DNA of 64,000 nucleotides, taken from Streptomyces lydicus. Its GTDB lineage: Bacteria; Actinomycetota; Actinomycetes; Streptomycetales; Streptomycetaceae. The translations under genes were made by a program, and so were the position numbers. Location of the stretch: the NCBI RefSeq assembly GCF_001729485.1, contig NZ_CP017157.1, positions 2,232,001-2,296,000 on the forward strand. Reading direction: 5' to 3'. This document shows positions 30,169 to 39,424 of this stretch, in pieces. The notes under the pieces are model-generated. The model ran no database searches. It was not told the origin of the DNA and saw only the letters and a program-made list of their open reading frames with translations. The stretch's first letter is position 1, and every line of letters starts with the position of its first letter.

Positions 30169-30321
30169 TCACGCGTCAGTCAGGCCATTCCGCGAACGCT
30201 TCAGGTCCTGGGTGCGCTCGGATGCGGACTCCTCCGACGGCTTGCGCCCCTTCTGCTGGTCGGAACGCCGCTCGGCGGCACGGTCCTTGTTACCCGACTT
30301 ACGGTTCTGCGCCTTCGGCAT
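30169..30321 (-). CDS. Small highly charged basic protein (50 aa)
   Basis: ATG at 30321 follows GGAG with 6-nt spacing and reads 50 codons to TGA at 30171-30169. The product starts MPKAQNRKSGNKDRAAERRS and continues with QQKGRKPSEESASERTQDLKRS. It is rich in Lys, Arg, Glu and Ser, has no hydrophobic core, and is predicted to be disordered. Good ribosome site, downstream hairpin and independent position support a real gene. Function is unknown; a nucleic-acid or ribosome association would suit the composition. Confidence 0.75.
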   Translation of the reverse strand: MPKAQNRKSGNKDRAAERRSDQQKGRKPSEESASERTQDLKRSRNGLTDA

Positions 30322-30450
30322 GATGACTCCTCATGTCTCGCCGAATGTTGCTTACGTGCCCAGTACCGCACCCCCGGCGAGAGTTGGCGCCCGGGCCGGG
30401 GCCAGTCGGGTGACGGCGGTGTCACACCCGGTGACCCACGGGCCCCGGTT

Positions 30451-32289
30451 TCAGGGCCGGATCCGCAGCACCTGCGGGTCGTGGTCGCTGGCCTGGTCGG
30501 CGAACTCGGCGTTGACGTGCACGATGTCGTAGTCCGGCCGGGCCAGGTGGCGGCTGGTGAGGATGTGGTCGAGCACCTGCGAGTTGCCGTTGTAGACGTA
30601 GCCGTACCGCTCGGCGCGCGGCAGCCCGCCGACCAGGTCGGTGAGCACCCCGCCGGCGGTGAGGTCCTTCAGGGCCGGCGAGAACTGGTAGTCGTTGAGG
30701 TCCCCGGCCACCACCACGTCGGCCTTGGGGTCCTTGGCCAGCAGCTCCTTCACGAACCCGTTGACCAGCCCGGCCTGCGCGGTGCGCTGGGTCTCCGAGC
30801 TCCGGGCCGGGGGCTGGAACCGGCTGTCCAGGCTCTGGTCGCCGCCCTTGGAGTTGAAGTGGTTGGCGATCACGAAGATCCGGCTCCCCGGCCGGTTCCG
30901 CAGCGAGAACTGGCCGACGAGGGGCTTGCGGCTGGTCTTCCAGGCCGGGTCGGTGGGCGCGATCCGGCCCGGGGACACGGACAGGGTGGCCCTGCCGTGG
31001 TCGGCGACCGCCTTCACCGGGGTGGTGGCGTCCCCGCCCTTGATGTCGGTGAAGGACACCCGCTCCGGGTTGAACAGGAACGCGGTCCGGATGTTGCCGC
31101 CGGGCTGCCCGCCGTCCTGGTCGTTGACCGGGTCGATCTGCCGCCACTCGTACGCCGGGCCGCCGGCCGCCTTGATCGCGTCGGTGAGCTTCTTCAGGGT
31201 GGTGCCGGCGGTGACGGTGCCGTCGTCGGTGGGGCCGTTGTCGTCCTGGACCTCCTCCAGCGCGACGACGTCGGGGGAGGACAGGTGGTGCACCAGCGCC
31301 GTGGCGAGCCGGTCGAACTTGGCCTGCGGGGTGGCGGGGGAGAGGTTCTCGACGTTGTAGGTGGCCACCGCCAGCTCGTCGGACTTCTGCTTGCGGGTGG
31401 CCTCCGGGGCGGCGCCGCGGCCGGCCAGCTTGCCCAGCTCGGTGGCCTGGAGGGTGTAGCCGCCGAAGTTGTCGTAGTCCAGCGGTCCGGCGGTGGTGCC
31501 GGCCAGCCGGCTGCCGACGTCGGCCACCGGGAACGGCCGCTCGGCGAAGGGGATCAGGGAGGCCACCTTGACCCGGCCGCCGTTCGGGTCCGCGTAGGAG
31601 CGGTAGAGGGCGCCGCCGCGGGCCGTCCGGTTGTGCTGCGGCTCGGCGGTCACCCACAGCTCGTGGTAGGCGTTGGTCGGGCCGACGACCGGGGCGTCCG
31701 CCACCGAGACCCGCATGCCCTCCAGCGACTCGTAGCGGTCCAGCGCGTACGAGCCCGGGCGCAGCTTCAGCGACTCGATGCTCTTGCCGCCCGCGGCGGG
31801 GGCGTACCGGTTCGGCACCGAGACCGCGTTGAGCTTGAAGGCGGCCGGCAGCGGGTTGCCCGCGGAGACCTTCTGCCAGGTCGCCTTGGTGATCTCGGTG
31901 ACGGACTGCAGCCCGGCGTCCTTGCCGCCCGGGTAGTACTCGCTGACCGTGCCGGAGACGGTGACCGCGTCACCGACGGCCACCTGCGGGGTCTCCTTGC
32001 CGGTGAAGACGAAGACCGCCTCGCTGGTGGCCGGGTCGTCGTCCGGGTGCGGGTCCTGGACCCAGAAGCCGCGCGACGAGCCGAACGCGCGGACCGCGGT
32101 GACCGTGCCGGGCACCCCGCTGACCTGCTGCCCGGCCAGCGGGGATATGCGAGTGCTGCCCTGGATGTCGTGGATCCGGGTGCCGGCCGCCGAGGCGGAC
32201 TGCGTGGCGGTCAGCAGCCCGCCGGCGAGGGCGGCGGCGGCCACCGCGGCGACGGTGACCGGTCGGCGGAGCGGACGACGGGACGGCAT
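30451..32289 (-). CDS. Secreted endonuclease/exonuclease/phosphatase-family protein
   Basis: A 612-residue exported protein. ATG at 32289 follows GGAGG and opens a Sec signal peptide (RRP...AAVAAAALAGGLLTATQSASA, cleavage near residue 34). An OB-fold-like region follows (about residues 40-125), then a C-terminal EEP nuclease domain. That domain has LAVATYNVENLSP, VVALEEVQDDNG, ANHFNSKGG, VVVAGDLNDYQFSPAL and a final ASDHDPQVLRI, which are the metal and catalytic motifs. It resembles extracellular DNases and phosphodiesterases that may scavenge DNA phosphate. A Tat PhoX-like gene lies nearby. Confidence 0.92.
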   Translation of the reverse strand: MPSRRPLRRPVTVAAVAAAALAGGLLTATQSASAAGTRIHDIQGSTRISPLAGQQVSGVPGTVTAVRAFGSSRGFWVQDPHPDDDPATSEAVFVFTGKETPQVAVGDAVTVSGTVSEYYPGGKDAGLQSVTEITKATWQKVSAGNPLPAAFKLNAVSVPNRYAPAAGGKSIESLKLRPGSYALDRYESLEGMRVSVADAPVVGPTNAYHELWVTAEPQHNRTARGGALYRSYADPNGGRVKVASLIPFAERPFPVADVGSRLAGTTAGPLDYDNFGGYTLQATELGKLAGRGAAPEATRKQKSDELAVATYNVENLSPATPQAKFDRLATALVHHLSSPDVVALEEVQDDNGPTDDGTVTAGTTLKKLTDAIKAAGGPAYEWRQIDPVNDQDGGQPGGNIRTAFLFNPERVSFTDIKGGDATTPVKAVADHGRATLSVSPGRIAPTDPAWKTSRKPLVGQFSLRNRPGSRIFVIANHFNSKGGDQSLDSRFQPPARSSETQRTAQAGLVNGFVKELLAKDPKADVVVAGDLNDYQFSPALKDLTAGGVLTDLVGGLPRAERYGYVYNGNSQVLDHILTSRHLARPDYDIVHVNAEFADQASDHDPQVLRIRP

Positions 32290-32520
32290 GCGTGCCTCCG
32301 AGAGGAAATGGGGGGTGAACGGGGGTGTCACGGCACTGTGCGCGCAGGGCCGGGCCCGTGCGCGCTACGCGCGTCAATCTCCGGTGTGCGCAAGGGAGTT
32401 GTCAAGGTTCTTCGGGTGACCGGCAGGCAGCCGGGGGGTGAACCGTCCGAGATACGGAGAATTCCGTCTACGCTTGGGCCGCGCACGAGCCTGTCGTCCG
32501 TCCGAGGAGCTGAGCACCTG

Positions 32521-34038
32521 ATGTCCGCAGACCGCCCCACCCTGCCGCCGGTGCGGCTGCACTCCGAAGCGGAGCTGGCCCGGGACGCGCTGAGCGCCCC
32601 CCTGATGGCCCGGGCGGCCAAGCTCGCCCGGTGGGCCGAGCGGGGCGTCCCGGTCGGTGTCGGCGGGGAGATCCTCCAGGGCGCGCTGGCCGACGCCACC
32701 GAGCACCTGGGGCTGGCCGGCGACGAGGACGGGCCCGCCTACGCGGCCGAGGCGTGGCAGCTCGCGGTCGACACCGGCCTGGTCGAGATCGAGGAGACCG
32801 AGGAGATCGCCGAGGACGGCGAGGGGTTGCCCGACGACGACGCCGCCGTCGGCACCGCCACCCCCGGCGAGGAGCTGCGGCTGCTCACCTCCGGCAGCCC
32901 GCAGGACATCCTCGACATCTGGCTCGGCGGCATGGAGACCGTGCTCGCCGACGCGGCCGCCCCCGACCTCGCCGACCTGGCCGACCAGCTCGCCGAGGGC
33001 GGCGAACTGGATCTCGACGCGCTCGACTGGAACCCCGAGCAGGAGGCCGAGCTGCTCGACGGCATCCTCGGCAACCTCTACCTGCTCTCCGCCCTCGCCG
33101 AGGGCGACCAGGACGTGCCGCTGCCCGCCCTCGCCGCCTCCATGATCGTCCCCGACGACATGGAGGAGCCCACCGACGACATCCTCGAAGAGGTCTCCGA
33201 GGCGATGATGCGCCTGGACGACCAGTTCCGGGTGCTGGAGCCGATCGGCCTGGTCGCGTACCGGCCGGTCGACGAGGCGCTCATCGAGGAGCTGGACGAG
33301 GAGGGCGAGACGGTCGTCACGCCGGGCTCCACGGGGACGCCGCACGCCGCGCCGCTGACCGACGAGGACGTGTCCCGCTACGGCATGGTCCGGCTCACCC
33401 CGCTCGGCGTCTACGCGGTCCGGGCCCGGCTGCTGGACGCCGGCGCCCACGCACCCGCCGTCGGAGACCTCACCGACAAGGGCGCCGACGTGCTGCTCGA
33501 CGCGCTGCCCGACTACCCCCAGGCGCTCTCCCAGGCCGAGTCCGAGCAGTGGCTCGCCGCCCGCACCCCGCTGGACGCCGCCCGCGACCTGCTCGCGGCC
33601 GCCCGCGGCGACGACGAGGGCGCCCCGCGCCGCCGCCTCGCCGCCCAGCAGACCCTCTCGCTGGTCCCGCCGGAGGCCGAGCCCGCGCTGCGCGAGGTGC
33701 TCGACGACCGGCAGCTGGGCGGCCTCGCCCGGGTCTGGCTCGCCGAGCGCGGCCTGCCCGGCATCCCCGAGCCGTCCCAGGACATGATCTTCTGGCTGAC
33801 GGTGGACACCATCGCGGCCCAGCTGGACGGCGCCGACGAGGGCACCGAGGCCGAGCTGCGCGACCTGGTCCAGGGCCTGACCGACCAGCACAGCGGGTTC
33901 TTCGACACCGCCTGGCGGGTCGACCACCCGGCCACCGCCGACGTCCTGGAGGCGATGGGCCGGCTGCACCCGGACAAGAAGTCCGCCAAGGACGCCCGCA
34001 AGGCCGCGTTCAAGGCGCGCTCCCGGCAGTCGGACTGA
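32521..34038 (+). CDS. Conserved acidic hypothetical protein
   Basis: A 505-residue soluble protein very rich in Asp, Glu, Ala and Leu. The middle (about residues 80-270) is strongly acidic, for example DLADLADQLAEGGELDLDALDW, and the last 25 residues are basic (DKKSAKDARKAAFKARSRQSD at 33976-34035). No known catalytic motif is visible. Length, intact frame and Streptomyces codon use indicate a genuine gene. It looks repeat-like and helical, and function is not recognised. Confidence 0.8.
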   Translation: MSADRPTLPPVRLHSEAELARDALSAPLMARAAKLARWAERGVPVGVGGEILQGALADATEHLGLAGDEDGPAYAAEAWQLAVDTGLVEIEETEEIAEDGEGLPDDDAAVGTATPGEELRLLTSGSPQDILDIWLGGMETVLADAAAPDLADLADQLAEGGELDLDALDWNPEQEAELLDGILGNLYLLSALAEGDQDVPLPALAASMIVPDDMEEPTDDILEEVSEAMMRLDDQFRVLEPIGLVAYRPVDEALIEELDEEGETVVTPGSTGTPHAAPLTDEDVSRYGMVRLTPLGVYAVRARLLDAGAHAPAVGDLTDKGADVLLDALPDYPQALSQAESEQWLAARTPLDAARDLLAAARGDDEGAPRRRLAAQQTLSLVPPEAEPALREVLDDRQLGGLARVWLAERGLPGIPEPSQDMIFWLTVDTIAAQLDGADEGTEAELRDLVQGLTDQHSGFFDTAWRVDHPATADVLEAMGRLHPDKKSAKDARKAAFKARSRQSD

Positions 34039-34204
34039 CCCCAGGCACCGCCACCGCACGGGGCGGGCCGGGCCGCACGTCGGCCCGGCCCGCCCCAACT
34101 GCTTCCTGGATGTCGCGCCGCGTTCAACTGGAGTTCGACGGCGCACGAGAGCGTGAGCGGCGCAGGCACACGGGCGTCGAAAACCGGCCATCCAGGAGAT
34201 GACA

Positions 34205-35653
34205 ATGCCGCTCACCCGAAGAGACTTCGCCAAGCGTTCCGCCTTCGCCGGCGCGGGGGTCGCGCTGGCCGGCAGCGTCAGCGTGCTGGCCACCGCACCG
34301 GGCGCGCTCGGCGAGGAACTGCCGGACCCCGCCGCGGACGGCACGGCGGCGAGCCACGGCATCGGCTACGGGCCGCTCGTCCCCGACCCCGACGGTATCC
34401 TCGCCCTGCCCGCCGGGTTCTCGTACAAGATCATCACCCATTCCGGGGTCACCACCCTCGACAGCGGAGAGTCCACCCCGTCCAACCACGACGGCACCGG
34501 CGCCTTCGCGGGCCACCGCGGCACCACCCTCCTCGTCAACAACCACGAGCTGAAGGGCCCGCGCGCCAACTGGCCGCACCCGGTGCCGCTCACCGAAGGA
34601 CTCGTCTACGACCCGGCGGCGTCCGGCGGCTGCACCGTCGTCGAGGTCGCCAAGGACGGCACCCCGGTCGGCGAGCGGGTCGGCATCGCCGGTACGTCCA
34701 CCAACTGCGCGGGCGGCACCACCCCTTGGGGCACCTGGCTGACCGGCGAGGAGACCGAGGACCGGGCCGGCGAGCACGGCATGACCAAGGACCACGGCTA
34801 CGTCTTCGAGGTCGACCCGTACGACCTCCGGGCCGGCCGCGACCCCCGGCCCGTCAAGGCGCTCGGCCGCTACGCCCACGAAGCCGTCGTCGTCGACCCC
34901 CGGCGCGGCCACCTCTACCTGACCGAGGACGCCGCCGGACCCAACGGCCTCTTCTACCGCTGGACCCCGCCGCACGGCTTCCACCACGGCCGCGGCAAGC
35001 TGCGCACCCTGGCCGGCGACGCCGGCGTGCTCCAGGCGTTCAAGTGCTTCGACTCCGGCGGCCGGTTCGTCGACGACCTCTCGCGCGCCACGAAGACCGG
35101 CACCGTCTACGGCGTCGACTGGGTCGACGTGCCCGACCGCGACGCCCGCACGGTCTCGGTGCGCAAGCAGTTCGGGGCCGGCGAGGTCACCCGCGCCCGC
35201 AAGCTGGAGGGCCTGTGGTGGGCCGACGGCGGCGCGTACGTCGTCTCCTCCTACGCCCGCGAGGAGAGCCCGGTCCAGCACGACGGGCAGGTGTGGTTCT
35301 ACGACCCGCGGCGGCGGACCCTCACCCTGAAGGTCCTGCTCGGCGTCAACCCCGACCCCGGGAAGGACGGCGCGTTCGACGGCCCCGACAACATCACCGT
35401 CTCCCCCTACGGCGGGCTGATCATCGCCGAGGACGGCGAGGGCGTCCAGCACCTCTTCGGCGCCACCGACGACGGCCGCACCTACCCGCTGGCCCGCAAC
35501 GAGCTCAACATCGGCACCGCCGACAAGCCGGAGTTCAGCGAGTTCACCGGCCCGGTCTTCTCCCCGGACGGACACACGCTGTTCGCCAACATCCAGGAGC
35601 CCGGCATCATGCTCGCCATCACCGGCCCCTGGAAGCGGCACGGCCGCCGCTAG
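34205..35653 (+). CDS. Tat-exported PhoX-like alkaline phosphatase family protein (DUF839)
   Basis: A 482-residue protein with a twin-arginine signal (TRRDFAKRSAFAGAGVALAG). The mature part matches the PhoX/DUF839 family, with VNNHELKGPR, GGTTPWGTWLTGEE, GRYAHEAVVVDP and a later segment with DNITVSPYGGLIIAEDG. PhoX enzymes are Ca/Fe-dependent phosphatases induced by phosphate limitation. ATG at 34205 is preferred over 34199 because GGAG sits 6 nt upstream of it and directly abuts the first ATG. No PHO box was recognised upstream. Confidence 0.88.
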   Translation: MPLTRRDFAKRSAFAGAGVALAGSVSVLATAPGALGEELPDPAADGTAASHGIGYGPLVPDPDGILALPAGFSYKIITHSGVTTLDSGESTPSNHDGTGAFAGHRGTTLLVNNHELKGPRANWPHPVPLTEGLVYDPAASGGCTVVEVAKDGTPVGERVGIAGTSTNCAGGTTPWGTWLTGEETEDRAGEHGMTKDHGYVFEVDPYDLRAGRDPRPVKALGRYAHEAVVVDPRRGHLYLTEDAAGPNGLFYRWTPPHGFHHGRGKLRTLAGDAGVLQAFKCFDSGGRFVDDLSRATKTGTVYGVDWVDVPDRDARTVSVRKQFGAGEVTRARKLEGLWWADGGAYVVSSYAREESPVQHDGQVWFYDPRRRTLTLKVLLGVNPDPGKDGAFDGPDNITVSPYGGLIIAEDGEGVQHLFGATDDGRTYPLARNELNIGTADKPEFSEFTGPVFSPDGHTLFANIQEPGIMLAITGPWKRHGRR

Positions 35654-36580
35654 GCGCCGCCCTCCTCCTGCCCGCGGCGGCGGCCGGCCGCTCCGCCGGC
35701 CGCCGCCGTCAGGAGGTAGTAGTCCAGCAGACCCGCCCGGTAGGACGTCAGATAGCGGCGCGCCCAGCCGTCCCGCGGCTCGTGCTGCTGGGCCAGATAC
35801 CGGTCGTAGGGCTCCCACACCCCCGCACCGACCGCCCGCACCCGGACCTCGCGCAGGCCCGCCGCGGCAAGCGCCGCGACCACCTCGTCGACCACGTACG
35901 GCACGTCCAGGCCGTCGGCGTACGGCGGCAGCAGCCCGGGCAGCTCGCGGGCGGCCGCGCGGGTGCGGGCGAAGAACGTCGTCAGCGCCAGCCGCCCGCC
36001 CGGGCGCAGCACCCGCGCCGTCTCCCGCGCGAAACCGGGCAGGTCCCGGGAAGTGCTGCGCGGCCTCCACGGAGTACACCGCGTCGACGGCACCGCCGGG
36101 CAGCGGAACGCGCTCGGCGGCCCCCAGCACGAACTCCAGCCGGCCCGTCCCCGCCGCCCGCGCGTCGAGCAGCGCCGCGTTCGCCTCCCGGGCGCGGGCG
36201 ATCTGGTCGGGGTGCGCGTCCAGACCGGTCACCGCGCCCAGCCCGTACTCCCGCAGGGCCAGCGCACAGCCCAGCCCGCGCCCGCAGCCGACCTCCAGCG
36301 CCGAGCGGCCCCGCGCCGGGCCGAGGGCGCCGAGCACCAGACGGTAGAGGTCCTGCTCGCTGCGCACCCGGTCGGCCTCGGTCAGCCGGCGCCCGGCGGC
36401 CTGCGGCACCCCGGCCCAGTAGCCGAAGTTGATGAAGCCGCCGGCGAAGGCCGGGACGGTGCTGAGGTCGTGCTCGCCGTAGATCTTCGCGACCCGCTCG
36501 GGAAGGTCCGGCGGCTCGGCTGCGCCGTCCGGATGATCCGCGGGGCCGGCCGCGCCGTCCTGCGGCTGCTGCTGCGGCAT
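35650..36580 (-). pseudogene. SAM-dependent methyltransferase interrupted by a +1 frameshift
   Basis: ATG at 36580 (GGAG upstream) opens about 178 codons with methyltransferase motifs: FINFGYWAG, the SAM motif ALEVGCGRGLG and LEFVLGAAERVPLPGGAVDAVYSVEAAQHF. The continuation (DLPGFARETARVLRPGGRLALTTFF and the rest to 35650) is in another frame. Removing one C in the run at 36044-36050 restores a normal protein of about 310 residues. It is either a recent pseudogene or a sequencing error. It is head-to-head with another frameshifted gene 68 bp away. Confidence 0.8.
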
Positions 36581-36648
36581 CGGACGCTCCTTGTGCCGCC
36601 CGAAGCGCGGGCGGGGAATCTCGCGGGCGTACGGACGTTGAAGCAGAG

Positions 36649-37694
36649 GTGGTGAGCTCGACGACACGGACGACACAATTCTCGGTCCTGGACCGTTCCC
36701 GCACCAGGGAAGGGCATCCGGACGCGGCGGCGCTGCGCGACACCGTCGCCCTGGCGCGCCGCGCCGAACAGCTCGGCTACCACCGCTTCTGGGTGTCCGA
36801 GCACCACGGCGTGCCCGGACCGCCGGGTCGGCGCCCACGGTGCTGGCTGCCGCGGTGGCCGCGGCGACCACCACGATCCGGGTCGGCACCGGCGGGGTGA
36901 TGCTGCCCAACCACCGGCCGCTGGTGGTCGCCGAACAGTTCGGGGTACTGGAGTCGCTCTTCCCCGGCCGGATCGACATGGGCCTGGGCCGGTCGGTCGG
37001 CTTCACCGGCGGCATCCGCCGGGCGCTGGGCACCGGGAAGGACGCCGCCGAGGACTTCGGCGCCCAACTCGCCGAACTCCTCGGCTACTTCACCGGTACC
37101 CAGACCGTCCACCCGCAGGTCCACGCCCGGCCCGCCGAGGGGCTGCGGATACCGGCGTTCGTCCTGGCGACCGGCGCCGGTGCCCGGGTCGCCGCGGAGG
37201 CCGGGCTGGCGCTGGTCGTCGGCGACCTGCGCGACCGCCGCAGGATGCTGGACGCGATCGCCGCCTACCGGGACGCGTTCCGCCCGTCGGTCCGGTGGCC
37301 GCGCCCCTACGTCGTCATCTCGGGGACGGTGGCGGTCGCCGCCACCACCGCGCGGGCGCGCCGGCTGCTGCTGCCGGAGGCCCGGGCCCTGGCGTACTCC
37401 CGCACCCACGGCGTCTTCCCGCCGCTGCGGCCCGCCGACGACGGCCCGGTGGCCGCGGCCGCGCTGACGGAGCGTGAGCGCGGGTTCTACGAGGACGCGC
37501 TGCGCGGCCAGCTCCACGGCACGGAGGAGCAGGTCGCGGACGCCCTCGGCACGCTGATCGACGCGGCCGCCGCGGACGAGGTACTGGTCACGACCAGTAC
37601 CTACGACCGTGCGGCGCTGCTGGAGTCGTACGAACGGCTGGCGCGGGTCGCCGGGCTCACCGGGCGCACGGGCGGCCCGGTGCCGGCGGTGTGA
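36649..37694 (+). pseudogene. Luciferase-like flavin-dependent oxidoreductase with a frameshift
   Basis: The N-terminal frame (FSVLDRSRTREGH...AEQLGYHRFWVSEHHGVPG) matches LLM-class F420/FMN monooxygenases. The rest (TVLAAAVAAATTTIRVGTGGVMLPNHRPLVVAEQFG...) is read only in another frame. One base is missing between 36818 and 36819; adding it restores about 348 residues with the family's order of motifs, including FPGRIDMGLGR. The start is probably GTG at 36649 or 36652. Decay or sequence error cannot be told apart here. Confidence 0.8.
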
Positions 37695-37736
37695 CGGGGG
37701 CCGGCCGGGCCGTGCGGGGCCCGGCGGCCGCCCGTG

Positions 37737-38975
37737 TCACAGCGCCTGGCCGCCCGGCTTGACCATGCCGCGCACCGTCCGCGCGTCGACGAATTCGCCC
37801 AGCGCGGTCATTTCCCACTCGCCGGAGAACTGGCGGATCAGCTTGGCCATCATCACGCCCGTACGGGGCTCGGCGTGGGTGAGGTCGAAGCGGACCAGTT
37901 CCTCGCCGGTCTGCGCGTCGACCAGGCGGCAGTACGCCTTGGCGACGTCGGAGAACTTCTGGCCGGAGAAGGAGTTGACGACGAAGACCAGGCCGGTCAC
38001 CTCGGGCGGCAGGCCGCCGAGGTGGACGGTGATCGCCTCGTCGTCGCCGGCGCCCTCGCCGGTGAGGTTGTCGCCGGAGTGCTGGACGGCGCCGCCGAGG
38101 ATCATCAGCTTGCCGAAGAAGCAGTTGTCGATCTTCTTGCGGTCCGGGCCGTAGGCGATGACGGAGGCGTCGAGGTCGATGTTCTTGCCGCGGAAGGCCG
38201 GCTCCCAGCCTAGGCCCATCCGGACCGAGCCCAGCAGCGGCCGGCCGCCCTTGACCAACGAGACGGTCTGGTTCTTCTGCAGGCTGACCCGGCCCTTGTC
38301 GAGGTTGACCTTGCCGGTGCCGGGGGCGGCGGCCGGTGCGGGCGGGGCCGGGGGAGCGGCGGCCGGCGGCGGGGCTACCGGGGCCGGGGCGCCGGCCGGC
38401 GGCGCCCAGTGCTCGGCGGGTGCCGGGGGAGCGGGGGGTACCGGGGGTGCCTGCGGGGCGGCGGCCGGGGCGGCCGGTTCGTCGACGGTCACGCCGAAGT
38501 CGGTGGCGATCCCGGCGAGGCCGTCGGCGTAGCCCTGGCCGACCGCGCGCACCTTCCAGGCGCCGGCCCGCCGGTAGATCTCGACGACCACCAGCGCGGT
38601 CTCGGTGCCCAGCCGTGGCGGGGTGAAGGAGGCGAGGGCGCTGCCGTCGTCGGCGTTGCGGACCGTGGCGGTGGGCTCGGTGCCGGCGAAGGTCGCGCCG
38701 GCGGCGTCCAGGCTCGCGGTGACCACGATCTTCTCGATGCCGTCGGGGACCGCGGCGGTGTCCACCGTGATGGTGTCGCCGCCGGCGGGCGCCGCGGAGT
38801 GCGTCACGCCCGGCCCGGCGGGCTGGTTGTAGAAGACGAAGTCGGCGTCGGAGCGCACCTTGCCGTCGGCGGCGAGCAGCAGGCCCGACACGTCCAGCCG
38901 CACGGGGGCGGTGACGTCCACCGCCACCCGCGCGGCGTTGAGCGGGAGGTTCGAGCCAGGAGTCATAGCGGTCAT
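37737..38975 (-). CDS. Tandem TerD-domain tellurite/stress resistance protein
   Basis: A 412-residue protein made of two TerD domains joined by a Pro/Ala-rich linker (about residues 165-215). The first domain has RLDVSGLLLAADGKVRSDADFVFYN and IYRRAGAWKVRAVGQGY. The second has VSLVKGGRPLLGSVRMGLGWEP, SDNLTGEG-like residues around DNLTGEGAGDDE (Ca-binding type) and EIVRFDL-like LVRFDLTH. TerD proteins bind calcium and act in poorly understood stress and defence-associated ter systems. ATG 38966 is an alternative start. No other ter genes are near. Confidence 0.9.
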   Translation of the reverse strand: MTAMTPGSNLPLNAARVAVDVTAPVRLDVSGLLLAADGKVRSDADFVFYNQPAGPGVTHSAAPAGGDTITVDTAAVPDGIEKIVVTASLDAAGATFAGTEPTATVRNADDGSALASFTPPRLGTETALVVVEIYRRAGAWKVRAVGQGYADGLAGIATDFGVTVDEPAAPAAAPQAPPVPPAPPAPAEHWAPPAGAPAPVAPPPAAAPPAPPAPAAAPGTGKVNLDKGRVSLQKNQTVSLVKGGRPLLGSVRMGLGWEPAFRGKNIDLDASVIAYGPDRKKIDNCFFGKLMILGGAVQHSGDNLTGEGAGDDEAITVHLGGLPPEVTGLVFVVNSFSGQKFSDVAKAYCRLVDAQTGEELVRFDLTHAEPRTGVMMAKLIRQFSGEWEMTALGEFVDARTVRGMVKPGGQAL

Positions 38976-39045
38976 GCCGGGACCAACGATCGGCCCGTCT
39001 TTGCGGTTCCATTACCCGCGGGCGGAAGGCCGCCCGGCGCGCCGG

Positions 39046-39318
39046 TCACCGTCGTTCGCGGGAGTTGCCGAAGAGCAGCCGGTAGGCGATCAGCAGGACC
39101 AGCGCCCCGGCGATCGAGGCGATCCACATGGACGGCTCGCCGAAGTCCTTCGGTATCGGGCGGTGCAGGATCTTGGTCGACAGCCAGCCGCCGATGAAGG
39201 ACCCCACGATGCCGATCAGGGTCGTGCCGACGATTCCGCCCGGGTCCCGCCCCGGCAGCAGGACCTTGGCGACGATGCCCGCGATCAGCCCCAGTACGAG
39301 CCAGCTGACGATGCCCAT
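39046..39318 (-). CDS. GlsB/YeaQ/YmgE-family membrane protein
   Basis: A 90-residue protein with three hydrophobic helices (about residues 3-20, 28-46 and 64-84) and the family glycine pattern GLIAGIVAKVLLPGRDPGG, TTLIGIVGSFIGGWL. These transglycosylase-associated-type proteins are linked to general or cell-envelope stress, but their biochemical role is unknown. It has its own start and is separated by 70 bp from the TerD gene on the same strand. Confidence 0.9.
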   Translation of the reverse strand: MGIVSWLVLGLIAGIVAKVLLPGRDPGGIVGTTLIGIVGSFIGGWLSTKILHRPIPKDFGEPSMWIASIAGALVLLIAYRLLFGNSRERR

Positions 39319-39424
39319 GATGCGTTTCCTCGTTCCTGCGCGGTGGTCGGTACACCCACCAGGACGCCACCGGGGCGGCGCGGGTTCCGCGAGGTGGCGC
39401 GGCCCACCCGCGGGCGGCCGGCGG

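Noticed and set aside
30103..32520. Plus-strand frame continuing upstream of the gene at 32521
   Set aside because: It runs antisense to the secreted nuclease. The real gene begins at ATG 32521, where the composition changes to a normal protein.
32374..34362. Long minus-strand open frame opposite the acidic hypothetical protein
   Set aside because: Antisense frame of an intact plus-strand gene with normal start and stop; the composition is a low-complexity mirror of it.
34124..35649. Minus-strand open frame extending from the methyltransferase under the PhoX-like gene
   Set aside because: The methyltransferase frame shifts near 36047 and ends at 35650 in another frame; the continuation is only antisense to PhoX.
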